Origin: Hyphomicrobiaceae bacterium
GTDB lineage: Bacteria; Pseudomonadota; Alphaproteobacteria; Rhizobiales; Hyphomicrobiaceae
Direction of reading: 5' to 3'
NCBI GenBank assembly: GCA_023384095.1
Contig: JAHDXT010000003.1
Span: 186,001-250,000, forward strand
Length of the DNA stretch: 64,000 nucleotides
In this document: piece by piece, positions 34,923-44,103 of the stretch
Layout of the letters: every line of letters starts with the position of its first letter
Numbering within the stretch: the stretch's first letter is position 1
Translations under genes and position numbers: made by a program
Notes under the pieces: generated by a model
Databases searched by the model: none
The model's input: the letters and a program-made list of their open reading frames with translations, nothing else
Told to the model about the DNA's origin: nothing

Positions 34923-36086
34923 TCAGGGACGGCCCGCGAGCCTTTCGAGCGCGTGCGCGGACGTCAGGCCCAGGACGGCCATGACCGCGGCGCTCACCAC
35001 GACCGTCGCCGCAATCCCGATCGAGTCGAGCCCGAACCGGTAGAACACCGGCCCGGCCGCCTGTCCGAGGAAGAAGAAGAACGCATGCAGCGCCACCGCC
35101 GAGCCGCGGGCAGCGGGCGCCAGCTCGGTTGCCTGCGTCTGCAGGACGTTGTGGATCATGAAGAACCCCAGCCCGACGACCGCGAACGCCCCGAACTGAG
35201 CCGGCCATGACGGCTGCACCGCGATGATGCAGAAGCCGAGGCCGGCGATCAGGCCCCCCGCCCGCATGACGTTGAACATGCCGCCGAGCCGCTTCAGCAG
35301 CAGCCGGACGAGCAGCGCGTAGACGATGCCCCCCATGCCGATGCCGGCGATCACGATGCCGGCCTCTCGGATGCCGCCGATGCTCTGTGCCTCCAGCAAG
35401 GTGGCCACGTATGGGGACAGCCCGTAGACCGCGAACCCCTCGACGAACACTGCCGCATAGCAGATCGCGGAGCGCGGGTTGGCGAAGACTGCGGCGTAGC
35501 CGGACTTGAGGCCGGCGATGGTGAAGCGCCGGCGCTCGGCCCGGGGGCGCGGCGCCAGGGTCGCAATGCTCGCGATCAGGGCCGCGAGTGCCGCCAGTCC
35601 CGCCAGGACGAAGACCACCCGCCAGCCGACCAGCGACGCGACGAAGCCGGCGCCGATGGAGCTGACGAGCTGGCCGACGACGGCAGCCAGGATGAGGCGT
35701 GCGATGGCCACCTGCCGCTCGGCCATCGAGAAGCGGTCGCCGACCATGGCCAGGGCGACGGGAATGATCCCTCCCGCCGCGATGCCCGACAGCACGCGGG
35801 CGGCGAACAGGGCCTCGATGGAGGGCGCGACGGCGGAGACGAGCAGCGCCACCGTCAGCACCGCGAGGCAAACCTTTATGATGCGCGCCTTGCCCAGCGC
35901 ATCCGCCAGGGGGCCGAGCACCGGCTGGCCGAGCGCATATGGAAACGCGAAGGCGGAGGCGAGCAGCGCGACCGTGGCTGCGGTCGTGTGGAGGTCCCTC
36001 GCCACGGCAGGCACCACCGGATCGATGACCCGGAGCGACAGCGCCCCGGCGAAGCAGCCGAGCGCGAGAACGAGGAGGACGGGCAT
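34923..36086 (-). CDS. MFS transporter (DHA1-like drug/sugar efflux type)
   Basis: A major facilitator protein of 387 residues from the ATG at 36086; an in-frame TTG at 36134 would add 16 residues. Twelve membrane helices are visible. The first is LLVLALGCFAGALSL and the loop 2-3 signature region is GPLADALGKARIIK. Helix 4-5 carries SGIAAGGIIPVALAMVGD. It resembles arabinose-efflux-permease-like MFS proteins of unknown substrate. It is convergent with maeB with only five bases between the stops, so the two transcripts must overlap. There are no adjacent regulators. Confidence 0.88.
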   Translation of the reverse strand: MPVLLVLALGCFAGALSLRVIDPVVPAVARDLHTTAATVALLASAFAFPYALGQPVLGPLADALGKARIIKVCLAVLTVALLVSAVAPSIEALFAARVLSGIAAGGIIPVALAMVGDRFSMAERQVAIARLILAAVVGQLVSSIGAGFVASLVGWRVVFVLAGLAALAALIASIATLAPRPRAERRRFTIAGLKSGYAAVFANPRSAICYAAVFVEGFAVYGLSPYVATLLEAQSIGGIREAGIVIAGIGMGGIVYALLVRLLLKRLGGMFNVMRAGGLIAGLGFCIIAVQPSWPAQFGAFAVVGLGFFMIHNVLQTQATELAPAARGSAVALHAFFFFLGQAAGPVFYRFGLDSIGIAATVVVSAAVMAVLGLTSAHALERLAGRP

Positions 36087-36296
36087 GGGGCGTCGGAAGG
36101 TCCGGCGGCTGGCAGGAGATCGCCCGGCCAGCAATCAAGCCGGCAGGGCGATAGAACCCTATGGTGCAGCGCCGGAACCGTCGAGAGCAAATCCCTCTGG
36201 CGACAAAGGTGTGTCCACCGCGGTGCGATCCCGATCGACGACGCCGATCGGGGGTCAGCCGCTCACCGGCTTCTCCGACCCTCGATGACGAAACGA

Positions 36297-36387
36297 TTCC
36301 CACTGCATACCCACACCGTCATTCCCGCGGAGGCGGGAATCCACGACACGCCGCAGATCAGGTGTGGAGAGTTGCGTGGATGGCCGC
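36297..36387. repeat. Palindromic intergenic repeat, family A copy 2
   Basis: This is nearly identical over about 91 bases to 8001-8091. It contains the TTCCCGC/GCGGGAA hairpin, then ATCCACG paired with CGTGGAT about 35 bases later. After 36387 the two copies diverge, and the outer arm seen in copy 1 is only partly present. Confidence 0.8.
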
Positions 36388-36487
36388 TCGCCGGCTTTGC
36401 CGACCCCCCCTCCCGCCGCACGCTCCACGAGCACGCACGGAGAGAGGTCGCGGGGTTTGCGAGGTTCGCGCGTCACGCGAATCTTTC

Positions 36488-36500
36488 GTATCGGATACGC
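36488..36500. promoter_or_regulatory. Perfect 13-base palindrome upstream of the hemerythrin-like gene
   Basis: CGTATCGGATACG is a perfect palindrome (6-base arms around one base), centred about 75 bases upstream of the hemerythrin-like start. It sits in the only relatively AT-richer patch of the interval. A role as operator is inference; no matching regulator is encoded nearby. Confidence 0.4.
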
Positions 36501-36568
36501 CCAATGCGGTGTAATGTCTCCAACCGACGAAGCGGGCAGACAAAGACCTGCATCCGGAGGAGATGTCC

Positions 36569-37132
36569 ATGAAATCCTGTGTGCTGGAAAACCTTCGTTC
36601 CGAGCATCGCGCCATGCGCAAGCTTCTCGAGCTGCTGCAGCATCAGATCGAGCTCGTTGCTGACGACCGGCAGCCGAACGGAGAGCTGCTGCTGGAGATA
36701 GCAGAGTACTTCCGCAGCTATCCGGACCTTTTCCATCATCCGAAGGAGGAGCTGATCCTCCGCTGCGTGGTCCGCCGCAAGGCCGATGCCGCCGAAGACC
36801 TCGCCACACTGGAAGCGGAGCACGAGGCCTGCAGCCGCGAGCTGCACAGGTTCTCGCGGGCGGTCGTCCGACTGCTGCTGGACCCGGCGGACGGCAGCGA
36901 CCGTTTCCTGAGCGCGGCGCTCGCCTTCCTCGACAATGAGCGCCGGCACCTGAGCTGGGAGGAGCAGCGCTTCTTCAGCCTCGCCGCGGAGTGCCTGACT
37001 GCCGAGGATTGGGCGGAGATCGAAGCCTCCCTGGCCAACTTCGCCGACCCCCGGTTCGAACGCGACGCCCAGGCACGGTTCGGCCGCATCGACCGCGCAC
37101 TAGGGAGCTGGCGCAGCCGAATGGCCGCGTGA
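36569..37132 (+). CDS. Hemerythrin domain-containing protein
   Basis: A 187-residue all-helical protein. Candidate iron ligands follow the hemerythrin HHE pattern: His in LRSEHRAMRKLLELL, HHPKEEL near residue 60, EAEHEACSRELH near 90, and RRHLSWEEQRFF near 130. A C-terminal helix continues to the end. Such proteins bind a di-iron centre and act in oxygen, NO or iron sensing or storage. The ATG at 36569 is preferred because the GGAGGAG ribosome-binding site is then eight bases upstream; an ATG at 36563 is too close. It stands alone between a repeat-containing gap and the PanE-like gene. Confidence 0.9.
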   Translation: MKSCVLENLRSEHRAMRKLLELLQHQIELVADDRQPNGELLLEIAEYFRSYPDLFHHPKEELILRCVVRRKADAAEDLATLEAEHEACSRELHRFSRAVVRLLLDPADGSDRFLSAALAFLDNERRHLSWEEQRFFSLAAECLTAEDWAEIEASLANFADPRFERDAQARFGRIDRALGSWRSRMAA

Positions 37133-37324
37133 GCATCCGCGCCGCCGCTCGTCACATGGCCGGCCCTCCCCGGCGCCGGCCAGCCGCGCGCTGACATATC
37201 ATTGCGTCGTGGCGGTTGACTCTTTAGTGTCGCAGCAAACAGTTGGTTCCTGTCATCCCGGACCAGGCGAAACGCCGACTCCTGGGAGTCAGCGCAGCAA
37301 TCGCCAGCGGGAGAAGGCCTTCTC

Positions 37325-38395
37325 ATGGGCAAGACTTATGACGTTCTGATTCTGGGCGCCTCCTACGGCTCGCTGCTGGCGACGAAGCTGCTGCTCGCAG
37401 GCCACAGCGCGAAACTGGTCTGCCTTCCGGCCGAGGCGGAGCTCATCAATGCCGAAGGCGCCATCGTGCGCATGCCGGTGAAGGGCCGGGACGGGCTCGT
37501 CGAGGTGAGGTCCCGCGATCTCCCGGGCAAGCTCTCCGCCGACGGGCCGGGCGCGATCGACCCTGCCGAATACGATCTGGTGGCGCTCGCCATGCAGGAG
37601 CCGCAGTACCGCTCGCCGGGTGTGCGCGAGCTGATGGACCGGGTGGCGAAGGCCAGGGTGCCCTGCATGTCGATCATGAACATGCCGCCTCTCACCTACC
37701 TCGATCGCATCCCGGGGGTCGATGCCGCTACTTGCAGAGGCAGCTATACCGACCCCTCGGTCTGGGACGCCTTCGATCCCGCTCTGATGACGCTGTGCAG
37801 TCCCGATCCGCAGGCGTTCCGGCCGCCGGAGGAGAAGGTCAACGTGCTGCAGGTCCGGCTGCCGACGAACTTCAAGGCCGCCCGCTTCGACGGGGAGGCA
37901 CACACGGCCATCCTGCGCCAGCTCGAGGCCGACATCGAGGCGGCGCGCTTCGCCGCCGGCGGCAGCCGCATCGAGCTGCCGGTCAAGCTCAAGGTGCACG
38001 ACTCCGTCTTCGTGCCGCTCGCCAAGTGGGCCATGCTGCTCGCCGGCAACTACCGCTGCGTCGAGAAGGACGGCATGCGGCCCATCAAGGATGCCGTGCA
38101 TTCGAACCTCGAGGAGACGCGGGCGGTCTACGACTGGGTCGTCGCGCTGTGCCTGTCGCTCGGCGCCAGCCAGAAGGACCTCGTGCCGTTCGAGAAGTAC
38201 GCCAATGCCGCCCTGTCGCTCGGCAGCCCCTCCTCGGCGGCGCGGGCGCTCGCCGCCGGCGCACCAAACATCGAGCGCGTGGACCGGCTGGTGCAGACGA
38301 TCGCCGCGCAGAAGGGCATGAGGTCCGACGCGGTCGACCGTACCGTGGCGCTGGTCGACGGCTGGCTCGAGGCCAACCGCAAGAAGGCGAGCTGA
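37325..38395 (+). CDS. Ketopantoate reductase-like dehydrogenase
   Basis: A 356-residue protein with an N-terminal Rossmann fold (YDVLILGASYGSLLATKLL; glycine pattern GxSxGS rather than the usual GxGxxG) and a helical C-terminal domain in the style of PanE/ApbA. A conserved-looking Lys is found in PVKLKVHDSVFVPLAKWAML. The overall similarity to true PanE is weak, so it probably reduces another 2-oxo acid or imine. The stop is six bases from the convergent stop of the ugp-type permease. The 190-base gap upstream contains a small palindrome (GACTCC/GGAGTC at 37277-37290). Confidence 0.75.
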   Translation: MGKTYDVLILGASYGSLLATKLLLAGHSAKLVCLPAEAELINAEGAIVRMPVKGRDGLVEVRSRDLPGKLSADGPGAIDPAEYDLVALAMQEPQYRSPGVRELMDRVAKARVPCMSIMNMPPLTYLDRIPGVDAATCRGSYTDPSVWDAFDPALMTLCSPDPQAFRPPEEKVNVLQVRLPTNFKAARFDGEAHTAILRQLEADIEAARFAAGGSRIELPVKLKVHDSVFVPLAKWAMLLAGNYRCVEKDGMRPIKDAVHSNLEETRAVYDWVVALCLSLGASQKDLVPFEKYANAALSLGSPSSAARALAAGAPNIERVDRLVQTIAAQKGMRSDAVDRTVALVDGWLEANRKKAS

Positions 38396-38401
38396 GGTCT
38401 C

Positions 38402-39244
38402 TCAGCGGATGCCGGCGCGCATGAAGCTCTGCACGAACTGGCGCTGGAACAGCAGGAAGCCCACGAGCAGCGGCGCCGAGGTCATCAACGTCGCCGCGCA
38501 GATGATCGACCAGTCGATCCCCTGATCGGTCGATGAGAACACCTGCAGCCCGACCGTCAGCGGCCGCGATTCGACCGAGCTCGTCACGATCAGCGGCCAC
38601 AGGAAGTTGTTCCAGTGATAGCTCACCGAGACCAGCCCGTAAGCCAGGTAGATCGGCCGCCCGAGCGGCACATAGACCTTGAGCAGCGTCTGCATCGCCG
38701 AGGCGCCTTCCACGCGGGCGGCGTCGTCGAGCTCCCTCGGCACCGTCTTGAAGGTCTGCCGCAGCAGGAAAATCCCGAACGCCGAGGCGACATACGGCAA
38801 CGCGATCGCGGGGATCGAATCGATCAGGCCCAGCGAGTTCAACGTGCTGTAGTTCTCAACGATCAGAACGTCGGGCATGATCATGAGCTGGGCGAGCACC
38901 AGCGCGAAGGCGACGGAGCTGCCCGGGAACTCGTAGCGCGCGAATGCGTAGGCGGCGAGCGTGCACAGCACGAGCTGGCAGGCGAGCACCAGCGTCACCA
39001 GCATCACTGTGTTGAGAAAATAGCGCGCGAACGGCGCCGCCGACCAGGCCCGCGCGAAGTTGTCGAGCGTCAGCGGCGCCAGCAGCTCGAATCGGGCGGA
39101 GTATTCGGGCGGGTGGAATGCTGTCCACACCGCATAGGCGAGCGGCAGGATCCAGAGTATGGCCAGCAGCCACGCGGCGACGGTTTCCAGCAGGCGTCCG
39201 CTGCCGCGGGGATCGTATGGGCTGATCGTCTCCGCCGCGCTCAT
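38402..39244 (-). CDS. ugpE: ABC transporter permease, UgpE-like (CUT1)
   Basis: A 280-residue permease with six membrane segments (first: AAWLLAILWILPLAYAVW). The EAA-type loop DAARVEGASAMQTLLKVYVP lies near residue 195 and the protein ends in LLFQRQFVQSFMRAGIR, very typical of UgpE/MalG-type permeases. It is the last gene of a four-gene importer and overlaps the ugpA-like gene by four bases. The symbol reflects family and gene order; the substrate may be sn-glycerol-3-phosphate, its diesters or a sugar. Confidence 0.9.
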   Translation of the reverse strand: MSAAETISPYDPRGSGRLLETVAAWLLAILWILPLAYAVWTAFHPPEYSARFELLAPLTLDNFARAWSAAPFARYFLNTVMLVTLVLACQLVLCTLAAYAFARYEFPGSSVAFALVLAQLMIMPDVLIVENYSTLNSLGLIDSIPAIALPYVASAFGIFLLRQTFKTVPRELDDAARVEGASAMQTLLKVYVPLGRPIYLAYGLVSVSYHWNNFLWPLIVTSSVESRPLTVGLQVFSSTDQGIDWSIICAATLMTSAPLLVGFLLFQRQFVQSFMRAGIR

Positions 39245-40116
39245 CGGTAGTGGATCCGTTTCTCGAGCACGCCGTACTGGATCAGCGCCGCCAGCGCCAG
39301 CACAGCCAGAAGGACCGTGGTCAGCGTCGCCGCGTAGGCCGTATCCCAGAAGCTGAACCCGACCTGGTAGATGTGGAACAGCAGCAGCGTCGTCGCGTTG
39401 TCCGGGCCGCCGCGCGTCAGCACGAAGATGTGATCGACCATGCGGAACGCGTTGATGACCGCATTGATGAGGACGAACAACGTCGTCGGCATCAGCAGCG
39501 GAAACTGCACACGGCGGAAGTAGGTCCAGCGGGAAGCGCCCTCGAGCGCCGCTGCCTCGGACAGGTTCGGCGGGATCTGCTGCAGCGCCGCCAGATAGAA
39601 GATCATGAAGAAGCCCGCCTCCTTCCAGATGGCGACCACGGTGATCGCGGCGAGCGCGGTGTCCTTCGAGCCGAGCCAGTTATGGGACGGGAGGCCGAAA
39701 AGCCCCAGGAGCTGCTCGAGCAGGCCGTACTGCGGCGTGTAGAAGAACAGCCAGATGTTGGCGACCGCGATCATCGGCAGCACGGTCGGCGTGAAATAGG
39801 CCATGCGCACGAAGGCGCGGCCAGCGATGCGGTCGTTGACCCACAAGGCCATCAGCATCGCCAGGGCGATGGAGGCCGGGATCGTCCAGGCCGCGAACCA
39901 GAGATTGTTGGAGACGGCCTGCCAGAAGACCGGATCGTTCAGCATCTGCTCGTAGTTGCCGAGCCCCACGAACCGCCGCGGGCGGCGTGGCCGGGCCGTC
40001 GAGAAGAAGCTGTCGAGCACGGCCGCGAACGCCGGCCAGTGCGTGAACAGGGCCAGGATGGCCATGGCCGGCAGCAGCAGCAGCCAGCCATGGATCGCAG
40101 CAGTGGTGCGGTGCAT
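39241..40116 (-). CDS. ugpA: ABC transporter permease, UgpA-like (CUT1)
   Basis: A 291-residue permease starting with a short cytoplasmic tail then GWLLLLPAMAILALFTHWP. The EAA loop is SEAAALEGASRWTYFRRVQF, near residue 200, and LTRGGPDNATTLLLFHIYQ is the usual periplasmic segment of MalF/UgpA-type proteins. The first gene of the operon is the ATPase at 41507-42544; the binding protein lies between. It forms the membrane channel with the UgpE-like partner whose start overlaps its stop. Confidence 0.9.
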   Translation of the reverse strand: MHRTTAAIHGWLLLLPAMAILALFTHWPAFAAVLDSFFSTARPRRPRRFVGLGNYEQMLNDPVFWQAVSNNLWFAAWTIPASIALAMLMALWVNDRIAGRAFVRMAYFTPTVLPMIAVANIWLFFYTPQYGLLEQLLGLFGLPSHNWLGSKDTALAAITVVAIWKEAGFFMIFYLAALQQIPPNLSEAAALEGASRWTYFRRVQFPLLMPTTLFVLINAVINAFRMVDHIFVLTRGGPDNATTLLLFHIYQVGFSFWDTAYAATLTTVLLAVLALAALIQYGVLEKRIHYR

Positions 40117-40167
40117 CGAGCGCCCCCGATGGGCCGGCGGAACGAGGTTTCCGCCGGCCGAAGCGTG

Positions 40168-41457
40168 TCAGCGGTAAGGCTTGAGGATGCGCTCGGCTTC
40201 CGCCTGGGAATCCTTCATCGCCTGCTCCGGCGGCTTGGAGCCGGTCAGCGCCGCCTGCAGGCCGTCGTTGAGCGCCTTGGTGACGCGCTGGTTCTCGTGC
40301 GTGGAGAGCTCGGCGACCGCGTATTGGAGCTGGTCGCGCGCCACCGCCGCCGGCGGGAACTCGGCCACGTACTTCTTGAGGACCGGGGTCTCGAAGGCGT
40401 CCGGGCGCACGGCGACATAGCCCGTATCCACGCACCACTGGGCCGCGCGCTCGGGCGAGGTCATCCAGCGGATGAGCTTGAAGGCGGCCTCCTGCTCGGC
40501 CTTGGACGCCTTCTTGGAGATGTAGAAGTTGCCGCCGCCCGTCGGGCTGCCGCGGCGCTTGCCCGCGGGCAGCATGGCGACGCCGAACGGAAACTTGGCG
40601 TTGTTGCGCACGTTGGTGAGATTGCCGGTCGTGGTCCACATCATCGCGCACTTCTTCTCGAAGAAGTCCTTCGGCGTCGTGCCCCACTCCACGATGCCCG
40701 GCGGGTGCACCTTGTGCTTCTGGGAGAGCTCGACCCAGTAGGTGAGGGCCTCGATGACGCCCGGCGCATCGTAGAAGGTGCGGTTGCCCTCCTGGTTCAT
40801 CAGGATGGCGTCGGCCTGCGTCGTGAAGCCCTGGAACAGCCAGTACGGGAAGCCGGAGGAGGGCACCTGCAGACCCCATTGCGAGGTGCTGCCGGAACCG
40901 TCGCGCTTCGTCAGTTTCTCCGCGAACGAGACCTGCTCGGCCCAGTTGGCAGGCGGCGTGTCGGGGGCTAGCCCCGCTTCCTTGAAGAGCTCCTTGTTCC
41001 AGTAGAGCACGACGGTCGAGCGCTGGAACGGCACGCCCCAGGTCTTGCCGCCCGTCTGACTGTTGAGCATGAACGCCGGGAAGAAGCTCGCCAGCCACTT
41101 GCGGTCCTCGTCCGTGCGGATGAAGTCGTCGATCGGGACGACGGCGTCCTCGTCGATGAGCGTGAACATGTCCGTCGACAGCAGCACCGAAGTGACGGGC
41201 GGCACGCCGCTCTTGTGCGCCGTAAGCGCCTTGACGATCGTCTCCTGGTAGGTGCCGGCGTAGATCGGCTTCACCTTGACGCCGGGGTTGGCCTTCTCGA
41301 AATCGGCCGCCAGCCCGTCGATGATCCGGGTGATCGGCCCCCCGACGGCGACAGGATAGTAGAAAGAGATTTCGATCTGTGATTGCGCGATCGCCGGCGC
41401 GGCGATCACCGCGCCGGCCGTCGCTGCGGTGCCTTTCAGGAATTCGCGTCTGCGCAT
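40168..41457 (-). CDS. ugpB: ABC transporter substrate-binding protein, UgpB-like
   Basis: A 429-residue extracellular solute-binding protein (family 1). The N-terminus is a Tat-like signal (MRRREFLKGTAATAGAV) with cleavage near AIAQS. The mature part (IEISFYYPVAVGGPITRI) and the segments CAMMWTTTGNLTNVRNNAKF and GGGNFYISKK parallel UgpB. A GGGAGGAGA ribosome-binding site fixes the ATG at 41457; the upstream frame is non-coding. It binds the solute in the periplasm. The UgpB likeness favours glycerol-3-phosphate or glycerophosphodiesters, but this is inference. Confidence 0.92.
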   Translation of the reverse strand: MRRREFLKGTAATAGAVIAAPAIAQSQIEISFYYPVAVGGPITRIIDGLAADFEKANPGVKVKPIYAGTYQETIVKALTAHKSGVPPVTSVLLSTDMFTLIDEDAVVPIDDFIRTDEDRKWLASFFPAFMLNSQTGGKTWGVPFQRSTVVLYWNKELFKEAGLAPDTPPANWAEQVSFAEKLTKRDGSGSTSQWGLQVPSSGFPYWLFQGFTTQADAILMNQEGNRTFYDAPGVIEALTYWVELSQKHKVHPPGIVEWGTTPKDFFEKKCAMMWTTTGNLTNVRNNAKFPFGVAMLPAGKRRGSPTGGGNFYISKKASKAEQEAAFKLIRWMTSPERAAQWCVDTGYVAVRPDAFETPVLKKYVAEFPPAAVARDQLQYAVAELSTHENQRVTKALNDGLQAALTGSKPPEQAMKDSQAEAERILKPYR

Positions 41458-41506
41458 TGTATTTCTCCTCCCGGTTGTCGAGCCGCATTCCTCGTGCGGC
41501 CGCTGC

Positions 41507-42544
41507 TCATCTAATGCGATTGCCGGATGCCAGGTCGAACCAGTGGGTCGCATCCGGCTCCCACCCGACCCGGATCGCGTCACCCGGCCTGATGCGGCTT
41601 GACCCCGAGGTGCGCAAGATGAGGCTCTCGCCTCCGACCCGCGCCTCGACAAGGCTGTCCGCACCCAGATACTCCATCGACTCGACGACGGCCGCCAGCC
41701 CCTGCTCCTCCAGTCGCACGGCTTCGGGGCGCACGCCGAGCGCCACGGTCGCGCGGTCCCCGGCCGGCGGCGCCAGCCGCCCGATCCAGCCGTCGGGATC
41801 GCCGATGCGCGCCAGCGGCAGCACGTTCATCGGCGGCGTGCCGATGAACCGCGCGGTGAATACGGTGGCCGGTCGCTCGTAGAGCATGGCCGGAGCGCCG
41901 TCCTGCTCGATGTGCCCGGCGCGCATCAGCACGACCTGGTCGGCCATGGTCATGGCCTCCACCTGGTCGTGGGTGACATACAGCATCGTGATGCCGAGCC
42001 GCTGCTGCAGCGTGCGGATCTCGCGCCGCATCTCCAGCCTGAGCTGCGCGTCGAGGTTGGACAGCGGCTCGTCCATCAGGCAGACGGGGGTCTCGGCGAC
42101 GATGGCCCGGCCGAGAGCGACGCGCTGCTGCTGGCCGCCCGAAAGCTGCGAGGGCTTGCGCTCCAGCAACGCCTCGAGCCCGAGGATGCCGGCGGCGCGT
42201 CTCAGCCGTGCGTCACGCTCCGCGGCTGGAACCTTGCGCACCTTGAGGCCGAACAGGATGTTCTCGGCCACCGTGAGGTGCGGGAACAGGGCGTAGGACT
42301 GGAACACCATGGACACGCCGCGCTTGGCCGGCGGGCGGTCGGTGACATCCTGGCCGTCGATCAGGATCGTGCCGGCGGTCGCCGTCTCGAGCCCCGCGAT
42401 GAGGCGCAGCGTCGTCGACTTGCCGCAACCGGACGGACCGAGCAGCGCGACGAGGTCGCCGGCGGCGGCCGCGAAGCTGATACCCTCGAGCGCCAGGCTG
42501 CTCCCCCAGCTCTTCTTCACGCCCCTGAGCTCGACGCTCGCCAA
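41507..42544 (-). CDS. ugpC: ABC transporter ATP-binding protein, UgpC-like
   Basis: A CUT1 ATPase of 345 residues from TTG 42544, which has a strong GAGAGGAAA ribosome-binding site and gives the family-typical start MASVELRGVKKSW. An ATG at 42598 would add 18 basic residues. Walker A is GPSGCGKST, the signature LSGGQQQRVALGRAI, Walker B CLMDEPLSNLDA and the H-loop YVTHDQVEAMTMADQ. A TOBE-type regulatory domain ends the protein. It is the first gene of the importer; the operon order C, B, A, E is common in Hyphomicrobiales. Confidence 0.92.
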   Translation of the reverse strand: MASVELRGVKKSWGSSLALEGISFAAAAGDLVALLGPSGCGKSTTLRLIAGLETATAGTILIDGQDVTDRPPAKRGVSMVFQSYALFPHLTVAENILFGLKVRKVPAAERDARLRRAAGILGLEALLERKPSQLSGGQQQRVALGRAIVAETPVCLMDEPLSNLDAQLRLEMRREIRTLQQRLGITMLYVTHDQVEAMTMADQVVLMRAGHIEQDGAPAMLYERPATVFTARFIGTPPMNVLPLARIGDPDGWIGRLAPPAGDRATVALGVRPEAVRLEEQGLAAVVESMEYLGADSLVEARVGGESLILRTSGSSRIRPGDAIRVGWEPDATHWFDLASGNRIR

Positions 42545-42837
42545 CGGCTTTCCTCTCCGGCCCGCACGGCGGCGCCACTCTCGCGGGGCGCTCGCCATAG
42601 CCTCATTGCCGAACCTGGCGAGGCAATGTCAACCCGAACCGGTGGCGCGGGTCTTTTCCCGTCCCATTCCGTGCGTGCATGGCGGAGCCTCGCGCGTCGG
42701 CAGTCAAATCGGCTCGCGGGAGACTGCCAGTTGGGATAAAGCTGCGCGGTTGTCGTGTCGCGCGACGGGGCGGCGTGCCCGATCGAGCGCCGAGCAGGCT
42801 GCAACAGCCGATCGTGAGCCGGGAGCAAGAGCGCGCC

Positions 42838-44082
42838 ATGAGCAGCCGCCACACAGGTGCCCATGCCCGTTCGAGCGAGGTCGAGTCCACCTATGCGTGG
42901 ATGCGCCTCGCCGCATCGGTGGTCATCAGCACGATCGGCAGCGTCGGCATCTGGGCGGTGGTCGTCGCTCTGCCGGCCGTGCAGGCGGAGTTCGGAGTGG
43001 ACCGCGCCGACGCCAGCCTGCCCTACACCGTCACGCTGCTGGCGTTCGCGGCCGGCGGCATCATGATGGGCCGCCTCGCCGACCGGTTCGGCGTCGTCTT
43101 TCCCGTGATCGGAGGCACCATCGCGCTGGGCCTCGGGTACGTGCTGACGAGTCGGACGACGGGCCTCTGGCAGTTCGCGATTCTGCACGGGCTGCTCATC
43201 GGGTTCTTCGGCAGCTCGGCGGTGTTCGGGCCGCTGATCGCAGATATCTCCCACTGGTTCACCCGCCGGCGCGGGCTCGCGGTTGCGATCTGCGCCAGCG
43301 GCAACTATCTCTCGGGCACCATCTGGCCGCCGATCGTGGAGCACTTCGTCGCCACCAGCGGCTGGCGCCAGACCTTCTTCGGCATCGGCCTGTTCTGCGC
43401 GGCGACCATGTTGCCGCTGACCGCAGCCCTCCGGCGGCATCCGCCGGCCCACCAGCTTTCGGAGGCTGCGCTCGCGGCCGAGGGGTCGCAGGCCAGGCTC
43501 GGCATTTCCCCCAACGTGCTGCTCGGGCTTCTCGTGATCGCCGGCGTCGCCTGCTGCGTGGCGATGTCGATGCCGCAGGTGCACATCGTGGCCTATTGCG
43601 GCGACCTCGGCTACGGCGCGGCGCGCGGCGCGGAAATGCTGTCGCTGATGCTGGGCTTCGGCGTCGTCAGCCGGATGGCCTCGGGATGGATCGCGGATCG
43701 CATCGGCGGGCTCGCCACGGTGCTGCTCGGCTCGACCTTGCAGGCCGTCGCTCTCCTGCTCTACCTGCCGTTCGACAGCCTGCCGTCGCTCTACGTGATC
43801 TCGGCCCTGTTCGGGCTGTTCCAGGGCGGCATCGTGCCGAGCTACGCCATCGTCGTGCGCGAGTACTTCGCGCCGGGCGAGGCAGGCACCCGCGTCGGCA
43901 TCGTTTTGATGGCGACACTGGCCGGCATGGCGCTCGGCGGCTGGCTGTCCGGCGTCCTCTACGACCTGACTGGCGGCTACGAGGCAGCGTTCGTCAACGG
44001 CATTCTCTGGAACGTGCTCAACTTCGCCGTCGTGCTCTGGCTGCTATTGCGAATGCGCAGCTTGAGGCTGATGCCGGCGTGA
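42838..44082 (+). CDS. MFS transporter (monocarboxylate/oxalate-formate antiporter-like)
   Basis: A 414-residue MFS protein with 12 membrane helices. Motif A is MGRLADRFGVVFPVIGG, and SHWFTRRRGLAVAICASGN follows helix 4, as in the monocarboxylate/oxalate-formate group. The second-half signature is GWIADRIGGLATVLLG. The start at 42838 has a GGGAGCAAGAG ribosome-binding site; the open frame from 42679 is non-conserved. It diverges from the ugp-type operon and converges on the amidase across a remarkable hairpin. It may import small organic acids. Confidence 0.88.
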   Translation: MSSRHTGAHARSSEVESTYAWMRLAASVVISTIGSVGIWAVVVALPAVQAEFGVDRADASLPYTVTLLAFAAGGIMMGRLADRFGVVFPVIGGTIALGLGYVLTSRTTGLWQFAILHGLLIGFFGSSAVFGPLIADISHWFTRRRGLAVAICASGNYLSGTIWPPIVEHFVATSGWRQTFFGIGLFCAATMLPLTAALRRHPPAHQLSEAALAAEGSQARLGISPNVLLGLLVIAGVACCVAMSMPQVHIVAYCGDLGYGAARGAEMLSLMLGFGVVSRMASGWIADRIGGLATVLLGSTLQAVALLLYLPFDSLPSLYVISALFGLFQGGIVPSYAIVVREYFAPGEAGTRVGIVLMATLAGMALGGWLSGVLYDLTGGYEAAFVNGILWNVLNFAVVLWLLLRMRSLRLMPA

Positions 44083-44103
44083 TCGAGCGGGGGGCGTGAG
44101 ATG

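Larger units (their letters stand above)
36087..36568. other. Gene-free interval with repeat and palindrome
   Basis: No coding sequence with good codon use or a ribosome-binding site is seen. It holds the promoter side of the MFS gene (left), the family A repeat (36297-36387) and, next to the hemerythrin-like gene, the palindrome at 36488-36500 with its likely promoter. Small open frames here fall on the repeat and are not called. Confidence 0.6.

Noticed and set aside
37277-37290. GACTCC/GGAGTC palindrome upstream of the PanE-like gene
   Set aside because: Only six-base arms with a two-base centre inside sequence resembling common dispersed repeat DNA; not strong enough to call an operator.
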